Below are positions 51,901 through 62,400 of a stretch of 64,000 nt of DNA, one piece after another. The stretch's first letter is position 1; the number at the start of each line of letters is the position of its first letter. The notes beneath the pieces are model-generated. The model searched no databases and had not been told where the DNA came from. It saw nothing but the letters and a program-made list of their open reading frames with translations. The position numbers were made by a program, and so were the translations under genes. The DNA comes from Polydactylus sextarius (taxonomy: Eukaryota > Chordata > Actinopteri > Polynemidae): positions 9,222,885-9,286,884 of the forward strand of contig CM028911.1 in NCBI GenBank assembly GCA_016801845.1. Direction: 5' to 3'.

Positions 51901-54735
51901 TTGCGCTCCAACCACTGACCACCAAGTGTAGTCACAAACACAACGTAGGCCTGAGGAGGATGAAGAAAGACTGTGTGTAGCAGCTGAATCAGACAACACA
52001 GGTTCAGATTCTAATTACTTGCTTCAGGAATTCAGCTCACCTGTGTGACGCCCACCCGCACCTCCCTGCTCACGGAGCCTCCCCCCTTCAACATCTCCCC
52101 TCCACTCTTCAGGAAGCCAGATCCACCACGCAGAAATCCTGTAGCCATTAGCTCCAGCACCTCCTCCAGAGTGGCCCGCTTCACATTCTGACGCATCACT
52201 GAGGAGCAAAAGAGTTGAGATCATGAAGTATTAAAGTGGTAAGCTTCTCTTATTAACACAAAAGTAGCTGGACATAAACCACAAAAAGCAAATCTTTAAC
52301 CTACCAGCTGCTTGTTTGGGCATCAAAGCAGTAGCCATGACAGTCCCCAATAGTTTGGCAACTGCTACCCGAACCCCATAGTTGGATCCCTCCAGTGCCT
52401 TAAAACACAACGTGGCCATGTTCTCCAGCTCTGTGGTCCACATGAAAACGGCTTCATTCTGCAGCTCCAACAGGCACTGGTCAGGTGAGAAAAATAAAGA
52501 TAAACTCCACTGGCTACAAATGTCTCATCAGATCAAAATTCTACCATTTGCCCATAAATCACTGAACGGTTTTGCACCAAGATACTTGTCAGACCCAGTG
52601 CTAACCCTTCTAAATTCTTCAGCTGGTTCACTCATTAGTTGTGCCTTCAGTTAAAACTAAACATGGTCAAGCAGTTTTTCTATGTTGTCCGAAGGTGGAA
52701 TAAATTATCTGAAGAGCGAAGACTTGAAACTATGATAACATTTTTCAAGCTGCAAACTACGAACCAATTTCTTTACCTGTTTCAGTCCTTCCCTTTGTTG
52801 TTTTTATCCTTTGTGTTTTATTCTATAAGGCACCTCGGGTTTCCTTTAACTGTGATGTGCAATTTACATTTTTTTTCTTGTCTTGTCACACTTACATTAT
52901 GTAAATAAAGGAAACTTCTGTTTTGTGTTGCAATACTGTGCAACTAAATGATCTTTGAGATCCAATTAAATATTGACTTCAGTTCACATCCATATGAACA
53001 TTATGGAAGCCACATAACTAGTACCAGATGAATAATGGTTGTCATGTTTTCTAAACAGGAAACTGTCTTTGCGCAATTCATCTCAATTTGGGTATCATAA
53101 ATGACACAGCACAATCACATGTATCAGTGCTATTTATGTGCACCTATTGACACAGCTTTACTTATCACCAACAGAAACAGTTGGCCAAGCAAAGAAATCT
53201 TCATTTGTATGACAGGAGCACGACATGGTGTCCAGATATTGGAAGATCCTCCAAAGAGGCATCAACACACTAAAAACATGAGGGATACTCATTTTTGGAT
53301 GAAAGTGCAAAGTCTGTCTTTGGTAGAAAAGGTCTGAAAATGGTTCGATACGATCCTGCAGCAGAATGAGGAACCTTCACAAACATTCAACAGAACTGGA
53401 CATGATAATAACTGCTCCAACCAAATCTAATATATTTTTGTTAAATACTTTACAGGTTAATTTGGACATTTTTGTCAGACCAACCTTTGCTACCATACAG
53501 CGTACAGCCATGGACCTGTCTGTGAGTAGTGAGCGGGCATTCTTGTAGATATCTCTGTGACATGAAGCTGCAGCACCACCCAGTCCACTGAGCACCTTCT
53601 GCAGGCTGAGGAGGATCTCTCCTCTGCCTTGGGACTAGATCAACATAGCATAGATGAAAAAATAGGATTAACACATAATAGAGGTCACATCAGTTTCTTC
53701 ATAATAAATCTATTTATTTACCAATTACTGTTCTGATATGCAATTTCACCTAATGCGTTCCTGCTAAAAAAGGCAAAGGACAGCTGTGTTCCATTTTTCA
53801 ATTTTCCACTGCAAGAAGTCTCACCTCTGCACTTTTTAAGGCCTTCAAAAGATTATTAATTGTGTCTGGAAAGGAGCTTCCCAGCATCCTGCCCATCTTC
53901 TCATAAAAAGCTCCAACACATGCCACTGCAGCACTGTAAGAAAAGTTATAATCACATGTCACTTCAAATTATTTAAAGAGCAATGCAATGAAATAATAAA
54001 GATTAGAGATCAGTATCAATCATCTAGACCATGGAATATATTTGACCTCAAAGCTGCAGCTTCAATCACTGCAATACACCATAACATCTGCTCATGTACT
54101 TAACCCCCCACCCCCTTTTAAACATAAAACGTCATTAAGACTATGCAGATTATCATTTGGCTTAACTGTTGATACCGAAGGCTGTGCTGAAAGGCTTACA
54201 TCTTACTGCAAATGTGTATAATTTCAGGTTAAAATGATCAATACACTGCTGTGATTATAATTTCAAATATACATAATGACTGCAGTTTTAAAATAATATA
54301 TAGGAGCTTACAGTTTTGTTGGCAAATATGCAGGCGTGTCATCTTTGCTTTTGATGATGTCATTGCATTTATCCAAGGTCTGGAAAACTGTGAAGGTGTC
54401 ACCGATGCTGTACAGGGTGGCAAGGTTTTTGGCCAGTAGTTTTCTTGTTGGTGGTCCAGGAGCACTGCTGATCAGGCCTGTCAGCTGTTCGACCAACTTC
54501 TTCTGTTTCTCCTTCACATCCACCTGCCAGTCAAACATAAAATAAAGTCACAAACTGTTCCCGATAAAACTCACTCACAATAATTAGGCCAGAAAATGAG
54601 AAAAGTCACCTTATTTGCAGCCACAAGAACTTTATCCAAGAAGCGGAGCCATTCAAAGATGAAGACAGGCCTCTTTGCTTCAGTGATCTGAGCCAAGGCA
54701 TCCTCGTTGAGCAGCAGACTGTGAGCCAGCTCCAT
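36967..54735 (-). CDS. HEATR5B: HEAT repeat-containing protein 5B (p200b)
   Basis: Very large HEAT-repeat protein of the aftiphilin/gamma-synergin complex that assists AP-1/clathrin traffic at the trans-Golgi and endosomes. Thirty-five coding exons run from 54610-54735 (ATG 54733-54735, good Kozak CGCCATGG) to 36967-37274 (TGA). The others, in transcript order: 54312-54523, 53825-53933, 53485-53634, 52305-52476, 52041-52198, 51701-51950, 49442-49597, 48891-49141, 48666-48777, 48430-48582, 48240-48339, 48036-48145, 47781-47944, 47498-47673, 47240-47345, 46942-47132, 46576-46735, 46253-46442, 45123-45292, 44884-45031, 44610-44789, 44211-44462, 43202-43383, 43017-43085, 41772-41951, 41437-41676, 40800-41036, 40443-40570, 39685-39829, 39316-39588, 38701-38925, 38455-38606 and 38156-38369. 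Total is 6,149 nt, one short of 2,049 codons plus stop (human about 2,071 aa). Every junction is in phase except for one missing base in exon 41437-41676. The C-terminus ends TIKLKTSFF. HEATR5A is a paralogue, but synteny supports 5B. Confidence 0.96.
37420..37640. repeat. Degenerate dispersed repeat, second copy
   Basis: In the last HEATR5B intron. CAAACGATTGAGGAATTTAT and neighbouring GATCGATT/AATCGATG phrases resemble the same common teleost family as 32606-33060, in the opposite orientation. Boundaries are approximate. Confidence 0.35.
40025..40290. mobile_element. hAT-like MITE fragment
   Basis: Begins near TGTGTCCTAATTCAGGAGCT and continues through TGTGGGCCGAATATGTCAC. From memory this belongs to a frequent teleost non-autonomous hAT-type family. 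No matching right terminus was found, so it is probably truncated. It sits in a HEATR5B intron. Confidence 0.4.
41437..41676 (-). CDS. HEATR5B: HEATR5B exon carrying a one-base frameshift
   Basis: The exon starts in phase 0 after the GAG codon of the exon 41772-41951, and the next exon (40800-41036) needs it to end in phase 1. Its length of 240 nt is one short. The first 86 nt read correctly (YVVAMKIKKEAESKP, then an acidic stretch). The rest reads correctly only in the next frame (LPPDSLITLVQPELPSLSRL). The break falls in 41585-41604, inside a GATGATGAGGAG-type repeat. Confidence 0.85.
41952..43016. other. HEATR5B intron
   Basis: AT-rich, no exon, RNA gene or recognisable element seen. Confidence 0.5.
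43384..44210. other. HEATR5B intron
   Basis: AT-rich with an A-run at about 44006-44021. Nothing else supportable. Confidence 0.5.
45375..46104. mobile_element. PIF/Harbinger-like MITE, 730 bp
   Basis: Left end AGTCCTATTCGCACGGGATT and the reverse complement of the right end, AGCCCTATTCACACAGGATT, match. Similarity continues for about 52 bp (45375-45426 and 46053-46104). The element is flanked by TAA at 45372-45374 and 46105-46107, the TWA target duplication typical of PIF/Harbinger. It has no transposase frame and so is non-autonomous. It lies in a HEATR5B intron between exons 45123-45292 and 46253-46442. Confidence 0.82.
50005..50550. mobile_element. Tc1/mariner-like non-autonomous element
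   Basis: Left end around CCAGTCAAAAGTTTTAGAAC (50010-50029) matches the reverse complement of the right end around 50521-50550 (ACCGGTCAAAATTTTTAGAG). TA dinucleotides flank both ends, as expected for Tc1/mariner. The inside carries no full transposase. Boundaries are good to a few bases. It lies in the HEATR5B intron 49598-51700. Confidence 0.7.
51701..51950 (-). CDS. HEATR5B: HEATR5B exon 7 with tandem in-frame donors
   Basis: The donor at 51700-51699 (G|GTAAGG) gives the conserved junction RAV-EAVVND. A second donor at 51655-51654 (A|GTAAGT), 45 nt downstream, keeps the same phase and an open frame, adding 15 residues (GKEDGGEISRFRALQ). Confidence 0.75.
52495..52920 (+). pseudogene. Degraded LINE reverse-transcriptase C-terminal fragment
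   Basis: Translation shows HKSLNGFAPRYLSD and, after frame breaks, VVRRWNKLSEERRL. These match the YKALNGLAPxYLSD ... RLWNSLP signature near the C-terminus of many fish non-LTR retrotransposon ORF2 proteins. It lies on the + strand in a HEATR5B intron, immediately next to exon 52305-52476. The end near 52910 has AATAAAGG. Confidence 0.65.
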
Positions 54736-55310
54736 GGCGAGGACCTTATGACACCGTGCTGTACACCCTCGCCTCTGCAATGATAGATTGAGGGTTGTGT
54801 CTTGTCAGTGCGGGTCTCTAATATTCACCCTTTCGTCAATCGGTTAAGGGATCCTTGTAATTGCGATGACTTTACTATGTTTGTGACAGAGGCGTAAGTT
54901 ATTCAAAAGTTACATTTGCTGTGACTGGTTTACACGTTGTCAAAAACGCTTTTCTTCATCGTATAAATTATGGTGAACTAAAATGTTGAAGCTACGCAGC
55001 GTTTACATTAAGCTGTTCTGTGATGACAGCTGCCTCCATCCAGCTGTTGATAGGCGAGCTAGTTAGCAACCCAAGCTAGCTAGTTCCTACAAGGAACAAG
55101 CTAAACTCCGACTACACACCCTCACTCAAACTGACAGCCAGCTATCTGAAGTCGTATTTTAAAGCATTTAAATGTTTATAACACATCCTCGTAACAACAC
55201 TATGTCAAAAATATTGGATATACGTAACCAAACTGTCCATCCTACCTGTGTTTCGACAACCCAGGATGAATGACGACGAGTATCAGCGGTGCCGCATTAA
55301 AGTACGTCCG
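54736..55310 (-). other. HEATR5B: HEATR5B 5' UTR with noncoding first exon
   Basis: The first coding exon extends to an acceptor at 54775-54776, so 54736-54774 is untranslated. A matching donor at 55245-55244 (CACAG|GTAGGA on the minus strand) suggests a noncoding first exon from 55246 to about 55310. The intron between holds nothing else seen. Confidence 0.55.
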
Positions 55311-55604
55311 ATGTGAAACCATTCTTTTTTAATGTGGAGAAAATACAGTTTTGATATAACGTACATCAGTGCCATATATTATACGTAAATATTTTTTATA
55401 GTCGTTTTGTGCACTCAAAATACACATCTTCTTCTTAATTATTTTCCGGAACTTCAGACGTTTGTGTACTTGTAGTTACCCGGAACGTAAATTTGAACGG
55501 ACCAAAACGAGACCTTAAGAAATACAAATTTTCCGCCGCAGTTAAGTAGATAAACAATAGTAGTTTCTGTTTTCCACGTTTTTTTTCTCGTCTTCGAGGC
55601 CACA
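55311..55604. promoter_or_regulatory. HEATR5B/GPATCH11 bidirectional promoter
   Basis: Only about 300 bp separate the inferred HEATR5B first exon from the GPATCH11 ATG, on opposite strands. ETS-type sites TTCCGGAA (55444-55451, palindromic) and ACCCGGAA (55478-55485) are present and no TATA box was seen, typical of housekeeping bidirectional promoters. Confidence 0.65.
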
Positions 55605-58075
55605 ATGTCTGACGAAGAAGAAGACTATATGTCAGATGCATTTCTCAATAAAATGTAAGTGTTTGTGTGGCTGTCGTTCTCTATTAAAACCTGGGGATGT
55701 CGACATCGTTGCATTAATAATATTGATGTAGTTTTAACGACCGGTGGTGTCAGCTGTGAAAATGTGAAAGTGGGAGTTTGCATTTGTTGCTTTACACAAT
55801 AACGATCACTGTTTCATGATCCTAATTATTCTGTAATTGTCATTACTTCTGTCAGACAAGACGTGAAACCAGGGGTCAACATGGTGAGGCGGGTAAAAGA
55901 AGCAATAAAGAAGGAGACGCGACAAAAGGAGACAAACATTAAGAACCGCCAGAAGACCTACAAGGAGCAGGAGAAAGAAAGCCGAGAAACGGCTTTACAG
56001 AGCTCCATCAGCAATGAGAACAAGGGATTTGCTCTTCTGCAGAAAATGGGTTACAAAGCTGGTCAAGGCCTTGGAAAGCAGGGTTAGTTTCTGCCTTACT
56101 GATTTTTTAAAATTATTTTGTTATTAATTATTTTGTGTGTATTAATGTTAATGTTTCCCCTCTTTAGGAGGAGGGAGGGTTGATCCAATTCCTCTTAACA
56201 TAAAAACCGGTAGGTGTTTTTCCCCCCTTTCTTTTATTTAAATTAAAAAAAAAACATACAGTTCATCTATACATAGCTTACAATGATGTACTGTTCTTTG
56301 TGTGCTGGATCAGACAGAGGTGGTATTGGAATGGAAGAAATGAAGAAAAGAAAAGCTGAGGAGGAGCTTGAACATTATCGGCAGAAAGTACGAGCAAAGC
56401 AACAAAATGAGACCAAATCTCTGGAAGATTTTAGGTGAAGTTTGCAGTTGCACGTGAGATATGCTATGCTAAATATTTCATAGTCTTTGTGTGTGTGTGT
56501 TATAATGGGCTTTTTCATTCCAGGTCAAGAGTGAGGACAGAGAGAGAGGAGCGTAAGATTGAAGGAGATCTCAGGAGGAGCCAGCGAGCCTGTGAGCAGC
56601 TTGACAGTCAGAAGGTTGGAAGAGCTATGACTATATCATAGATTTTGAATGAAGGAAAAGCATGCCTCACTTAATGCAGAAACAATACGGCAAAGAGCAG
56701 AGACCTGAATGTTGTTTTTTTAAATGAATTATTTTCATTTTAGGGCGTCACTGTCCCCAGAGAAGACTGGTACTGGCCAAAAGCAGATGCTGATGATGAG
56801 GAAGATGAACTCACAGAGGAGGAGAAGGACAAGGATGAGGAGATTGTGGAATTAACTGTTAGTATTCAGTTTAACTGTTTTAACTGATTTAATATATTTC
56901 TTGTGTACCATTTTATTATTATTATTATTATTTAGACATACTGGAAAGTAAAATAGATATAACATAAAGGTTGTAAGCTTTTTAGGATTTATTTGCATTT
57001 ACATTTCTGAAGTGAATTTGTACTTTTGGTAACTTGGTTACCAAAAGTACAAAAGTAACTTTTCCAAGTTGCCAAAAGTAACTTTTGGTAACTTGGAGAA
57101 CCTTCTGGTCAAGTTTTTTTTATCACAGTGTTTACTAGCAGATTCTGTCATAATGTGTAATTAGTATATTATCACTAATACTAAATCAAGAATAATATTA
57201 ATATACGTTTGCCTCTCTGTTACAGTCCTTTGACAAACTGGGCATTCTGACCTCCTATTTGAGAGGAGTCCATTTTTACTGCATATGGTGTGGGACCACG
57301 TATAACGGTAAGATTGATGACATCATTACAGTAGTTATTAGACAAACTCTTTTGAAAGGGCATGGCTGTATAGCACAACCTTTTTGCCATAATGTGCCTG
57401 TCTTTTGTTTGTCATGATGGGCACATTAGGGAATATAGCACAATCTTGCCAAAATGTGCCTGTCATGACAAACAAGACTGTGCTAGACTGTGCTCTCTCC
57501 ATTCACTGTAATTGATAAGAATAATAATGATAAATTTTATTTGTATTGCACTTTATATAAAAAAAAAAAAATTCAAAGCTCTACAAAAGCAATTAAAAGG
57601 AAATAAAAAAAGATAAGAGTCAAACAAGAAAACAGGAATAAAACAAGAAAGAATTACAGATTAAAAGATTTTTTAAAAAGGTAGGTTATATTAAATTTTT
57701 TCTTCAATCTAAGGACCCAGTGGGTCAACGGGGAGCCTAAGTCACGTTTCAGATCGGAAAAATCAGTGCTCAAAAACAAAGCAGTGCTCTCTCGATGTCA
57801 AAAAATACCTTTAAAATTCACAAACATTATATGTGAAAACTATGGCACATTTAAAATAGAAAATAATAATTTGTAAGAGCATAGGACCCATGAACCAGAA
57901 GTAGAGGAGTGTGACTAGGCTCCCTATCCAGAGAGGCTAGTGGCCTGACGTGGCTGTAGTTTTGTTATGGTTTGTTGTGTTTCCTTTGATGATACACTAA
58001 TATGTTTGTTTTCTTACAGATGAAGACGACTTATGCTCTAACTGTCCAGGAGATACAGCAGCAGACCATGACTGA
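55605..58075 (+). CDS. GPATCH11: G-patch domain-containing protein 11
   Basis: Nuclear G-patch protein (CENP-Y/CCDC75 in older naming). G-patch domains bind RNA and activate DEAH helicases; the exact role of this one is not settled. Eight exons, all in phase: 55605-55654, 55856-56082, 56168-56209, 56314-56434, 56524-56614, 56744-56857, 57226-57307 and 58020-58075, giving 260 aa (human about 259-285). It starts MSDEEEDYMSDAF. The G-patch spans about residues 70-115 with ENKGFALLQKMGYKAGQGLG. A charged helical middle (EGDLRRSQRACEQLD) and an acidic stretch follow. The C-terminal DUF4187-like part has paired CxxC motifs, CIWC (234-237) and CSNC (248-251), likely zinc ligands, and ends ADHD. Confidence 0.96.
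57020..57097. repeat. Palindromic hairpin and repeat cluster
   Basis: A perfect 14-bp stem (57020-57033 with 57037-57050, loop TTG) is followed by more copies of the ACTTTTGGTAACTTGG unit in both orientations up to 57097. It lies in the GPATCH11 intron before exon 57226. Confidence 0.8.
57371..57470. repeat. Diverged direct repeat pair
   Basis: TAGCACAACC...GCCATAATGTGCCTGTC and TAGCACAATC...GCCAAAATGTGCCTGTC are about 70 bp apart in the last GPATCH11 intron, with a partly inverted GGCACATT between them. Confidence 0.55.
57513..57600. repeat. Retroposon tail-like repeat
   Basis: TAAATTTTATTTGTATTGCA followed by CTTTATATA, an A-run and TTCAAAGCTCTACAAAAGC resembles the 3' tail common to many teleost LINE/SINE copies. 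The 57600-57960 part of the intron shows no further recognisable feature. Confidence 0.4.
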
Positions 58076-58088
58076 ACCTGATTTAAAA

Positions 58089-58091
<3 letters not shown>

Positions 58092-58132
<41 letters not shown>
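58092..58132. repeat. GPATCH11: (TA)n microsatellite in the GPATCH11 3' UTR
   Basis: About 20 AT/TA units starting 17 nt after the GPATCH11 stop. It is self-complementary, so it can fold in the mRNA. Confidence 0.95.
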
Positions 58133-58135
<3 letters not shown>

Positions 58136-58247
58136 GCAGCAGTTTCTGGTGGAAATGCAGTTAGACACGTTTGACTCTAGAAACATTCAGGCACTTTTCA
58201 GTCTGAAAGAGGCTAATCAGACTTGGCTACAACAGAACAACTGAGGC

Positions 58248-58253
58248 AATAAA
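58248..58253 (+). terminator. GPATCH11: AATAAA poly(A) signal of GPATCH11
   Basis: Canonical hexamer 173 nt after the stop; first such signal in the 3' UTR. Confidence 0.65.
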
Positions 58254-58818
58254 ATGATCAGAATTAGCGGAAGAGTTACTTCATATTATCAGACAGCTAC
58301 TACATCGGACATCATCTGATGTCTATCTCTGAAAGAATGTCATTGTTTATGCTGTTTTTGACCAATGGTCTTATTTTTTTTTTTTTTTTATGTGTAGAAT
58401 TCATGTGGAAAATCAATGAAACCTTTTTAATATTTATATTTAGAAAAGTTGCCCTGGGTTTTCATTAAATGTCTTAAGACTTCTGCCTCGTTACATTATA
58501 ATGTGCTGTTTTATTTTACCAACGTATAATAGAATGAATTACTCTGGGTTTGAATTACTTAACAAAATGTGTTTTCAAATTCTTATTATCTGTAAGTATT
58601 TAAGTGTATTCATTGGATTTCAATGGTGTTTATCTTCTCAGCAGACAATGTGGGTTTAAACCACTAATCAGGCTGTGGCTGCCATTTTAAAAAAGCATTC
58701 ATTTTTTTTCTAATCATAGATAATATGTATAAATATGTGTTTATTTAAATTGTTTTTCCGGTATTGCTAAGACATAACAAAGGTATTGTGAACGTGTCAT
58801 TTTTTTTAAATGTCTGAA
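58254..58818. other. GPATCH11/EIF2AK2 spacer
   Basis: AT-rich intergenic DNA with a T-run at 58375-58389. No coding or RNA gene seen. Confidence 0.5.
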
Positions 58819-58874
58819 ACTACAACTCCCATGAGCCTTTATTTATGATGACTTAACTTCATGGGAATTGTAGT
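58819..58874. promoter_or_regulatory. Inverted pair of ZNF143/Staf-like sites
   Basis: ACTACAACTCCCATGAGCC (58819-58837, + strand) and ACTACAATTCCCATGAAG (58857-58874, minus strand) both fit the ACTACAAYTCCCA core of the ZNF143/ZNF76 (Staf) binding site. They face each other across 19 bp, about 560 bp upstream of the EIF2AK2 ATG. Confidence 0.6.
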
Positions 58875-59225
58875 AATTTAAAGCTAAAAAAGCAAAACGA
58901 GCTTTTTGACGAGGTTGGTGCGCAGGTATGAATATATTTTATTAAAGCTACAAACATTTCAAGCAGCCAACATTATAAAAATACGTTTGACTTTAATCAA
59001 ATATGGTTTAAATTATAAAATATCGACCTAGATAATTGTAGTCAAAGTGCACAACATTAACATACATTTATTGATGATTAAACTGCTACAAGACAACTAA
59101 AAGAGACACATTTAAGAAAACCCAAATTAAGATTTATCTATTACTCTACTATACAGATTTCGAAGTTTTGTGTTTTATTCACGGTTATGTTCATATTTGC
59201 ACGATACATTTAATATTTCACACAT

Positions 59226-59231
59226 CACGTG
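59226..59231. promoter_or_regulatory. EIF2AK2: E-box CACGTG
   Basis: Palindromic USF/MYC-type E-box 30 bp upstream of the ISRE. Confidence 0.4.
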
Positions 59232-59260
59232 AAGGCACCATTTTAAGTGACGTATACTGG

Positions 59261-59272
59261 GAAAACGAAACT
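59261..59272 (+). promoter_or_regulatory. EIF2AK2: ISRE GAAAACGAAACT
   Basis: Exact match to GAAANNGAAACT, the interferon-stimulated response element bound by ISGF3/IRFs, 162 bp before the ATG. Mammalian EIF2AK2 promoters also carry an ISRE, which supports both the gene call and interferon control. Confidence 0.8.
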
Positions 59273-59433
59273 AAACTGTAGTCAGAGACAGGGTTGCCAA
59301 TGGGCCGAGGCTGACGAAAAAATGGAGCTAGAGCGACATGTCAGCGGAAGAGATGTAGAATTACGAGATTAGCACAATGTTGTGTGGTTGTTATTTAATA
59401 TAAGTTGACATTCCGGCTATTTTATTGGTTATA

Positions 59434-62400
59434 ATGGCTGCGGGAAACTGCGTAGCGAAGCTGAATGAGTTTGCACAGCGAACACGTTCGGTGGTGACTT
59501 ATGAAGACGTTGGAGCTGTTGGACCCGATCACATCAAAACGTGAGTTTGGGTTTGTCGTGTCATGGGATTAATAACCTGCAACTTCAGGAAAGACACCAG
59601 AGAAAATCCTTGCAAAACAAATATATGTCAAAGTATTTAGGAGTACGACATGATGTGATGGTAACATCAATTCAGGAAGAAGCTGCAACTGATACAATTA
59701 TATTTTACTGACCGAGCCACAATTTTTCAGATGATCAGCTCTGGTGCTGGCACATTTAAAAAATGTGTGTTTTACAGTTTTGTTCCTACATCCTACATTA
59801 TGAGATAAACCTTTTTATGGCTTTATAGCAGCATTCAAACCTGTCTAGTAGCCCGATATGGGTTTAACCACATTGGGTTTCTACACCATGTTCTTCCCTA
59901 ATATATTGTTTGACCCAAGTCTTCTAATTTCTTTTCAGATTTACCATAAGAGCATTTGTGAATGGCAAAGAATATCCTACTGGTGTGGGGAAGAACAAGA
60001 AAGAAGCCAAACAGAATGCAGCTAAAAATGCCTTGCAAGGCCTTCAGGAGGAATCAGCTAATAATTGTGTGAGATAAATATATCAGTTTATTTACTTGCT
60101 GTTTGTTTTTAGGTTCCAAAGCTCTGAGCTCAAGTTGCTCATCTCCTTTATGTTTATTTGTCGTCTTCTTTGTCGTCGACAGACAAAAGAGGCACCGGAC
60201 GCTCCTGCAGCTCCAGTTCCTCCAACACATATCAGTAACATCAACTACATATGTTGGCTTAATGAATATGGTCACAAGTGCAGGTTACTTATAAGAGCTG
60301 AGGAGTCAACCAGACTGGGACTACATACTACTAATCAGTAAGTATCCACAAGTCATCCTTATTCATTCTAAGTCATTTAGTCACTATTTACAAATGCTCC
60401 ATATTTTGTGTATTAGATGTTGCAGATTTGTGGTTGGTGATAAAGAGTATCCAGAGGGTTATGGGAAAACAAAGAAGGAAGCCAAGGAGGAGGCAGCAAA
60501 GCTTGTATATCACGAGATATGTGGCAGCAAAACTACAGAGGTAAGTAGTAAGACATTGAAAAATCAGCCATAACATTATGATCACTGACACATTATGTGA
60601 ATACCACTTATCTTTGCATCTGTCAGTAGGTTGGATACTTAAAGCAGTTTAAAACAGGAATAACAGGCAATGTGAAGATGTGATACTACAACATGATGGC
60701 TAGAACAGAGCATCTCCAAAACTGCTACTCTCAGGACCTACTACAAGTGAAGGCTGGTCCATGTGGTCCGATCCATCAATACAATTAATCAATTACAATA
60801 GGTCTTAATGCTAGTTAGATAGAAAGGTGGTAATGCACACAGTGCACTGCAGAATCTGTTTTTAGTGTCAGATACCACAGCACATCTTCAGAGGTCAAGT
60901 AGCATTAAGGTCATGATGGGTCATGTCTGTTTTGGCAGCAAAAGAGGAACCTACAAAATAATAGGCAGGAGGTGTAGCAGCTGTATATGCAATGTAATAG
61001 AATGTAATTATAATAAATCTTTTTTATCTTTGAGACTGGAGATGGCACATCAAGCCAGAAAAAGGAGGAATTAAAACAAAATGTGTCAGAAATCTGGTGA
61101 GAACAAACAATTGTAAGTTGTTCATTTGTTTTGATTCTGTTTGGTTCGTACAGCTTCAATTAAGTGTCTGATTTGTTTTGTTATTACAGCAATAAGACAA
61201 AAAAATTGAATATGAAGACAAACAGTGGAAGCTTTGCAGAGACAAATTTCATAGGAATGGTCAACCATTACTGTCAGAAAACACACCGCACCCATACATT
61301 CATCGAAGACGCGAGACGTGGCCCACCTCATAATCCTCAGTGAGTCCAGCATTAAGCTAGACATTACAGGCACTGCATGCCAACTCTTAAAAGACAAAAG
61401 AGAGAAATCTTTGCAGGTTTATCTAAATATTTCCTCTCTGCCTACATAGATTTTTCTACAAATTATTGATCAACAACAAGGAATACCCTGTGGGTGAGGG
61501 TAAGAATGTAAAGGAAGCCAAACAAAACGCAGCTCAGCTGGCCTGGTCCGCTCTTCAAGAACAGTCTGATTGGGACAGCAAGGTACTTAAGTTTTTGTAT
61601 TTTTAACATGACAACTAGTAGTTTTAGTCGTAACTACTAGTGTTTCATCTTTCCAGATACTTTATCAATTTTGTTTTGCACAAAGTTATTGCCACCACAG
61701 ATGTCTTGCTATAAAGTTCATAACGTTTCAGCACATAAAAAGTTAGGAAGTCACATATTAAAAATCCAGACATGGTTGTTTATAGTTACTAAGAAAAACA
61801 GATCAGAGAGAGTTGAGATGACAAAACCTGAGCTAGTCATGAAAATAATTCTCTGCGGCGTTAATGAAGTTTTGAAATTACTGGTTTACATAACAAAATT
61901 GAATACCACCATTTAAATGTCACCACATAGTAAAAGAAATGATGACCAAAAGTAAGATATCACACTATTGTTATGCTGATTATTAAGTTGCACCTCTTTC
62001 CAGATAGCATCAGTTACTTTGGTACCATGTCACAGCCAAATACTTCCCTTTTTTTCTTTCAGGTAACTTTCTGTTCGGCTCTGTCTGATGACAGCGTTCC
62101 AGCCAGGCCGTTGACAAGCACACCGTAAGGCATTAACTGAAGAGTACAACAGAGTTTTCAGTTTGAAGTTGAGAATATTCTACTAACGTGTCTTTCTGTA
62201 TTCTCCAAGGGAGCCCTGTGATGCGAAATCAAAATCCACACAGAAAACTCCAAGTAGCTCAGCTTCTACCAATTCATCAAATCCTCCTAAGGATCCGGTT
62301 TGTTATTTTACTGTCATGGTTCATTAGTTTGTGCCTCATAAGTCACGTCAAGTTATTCTGATTCACCATTTGAGTCACAGTAATTTTATTTAATTAATTG

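Noticed and set aside
53343..53360. GGTTCGATAC resembling a tRNA/SINE B box
   Set aside because: No A box at the right distance and no cloverleaf arms.
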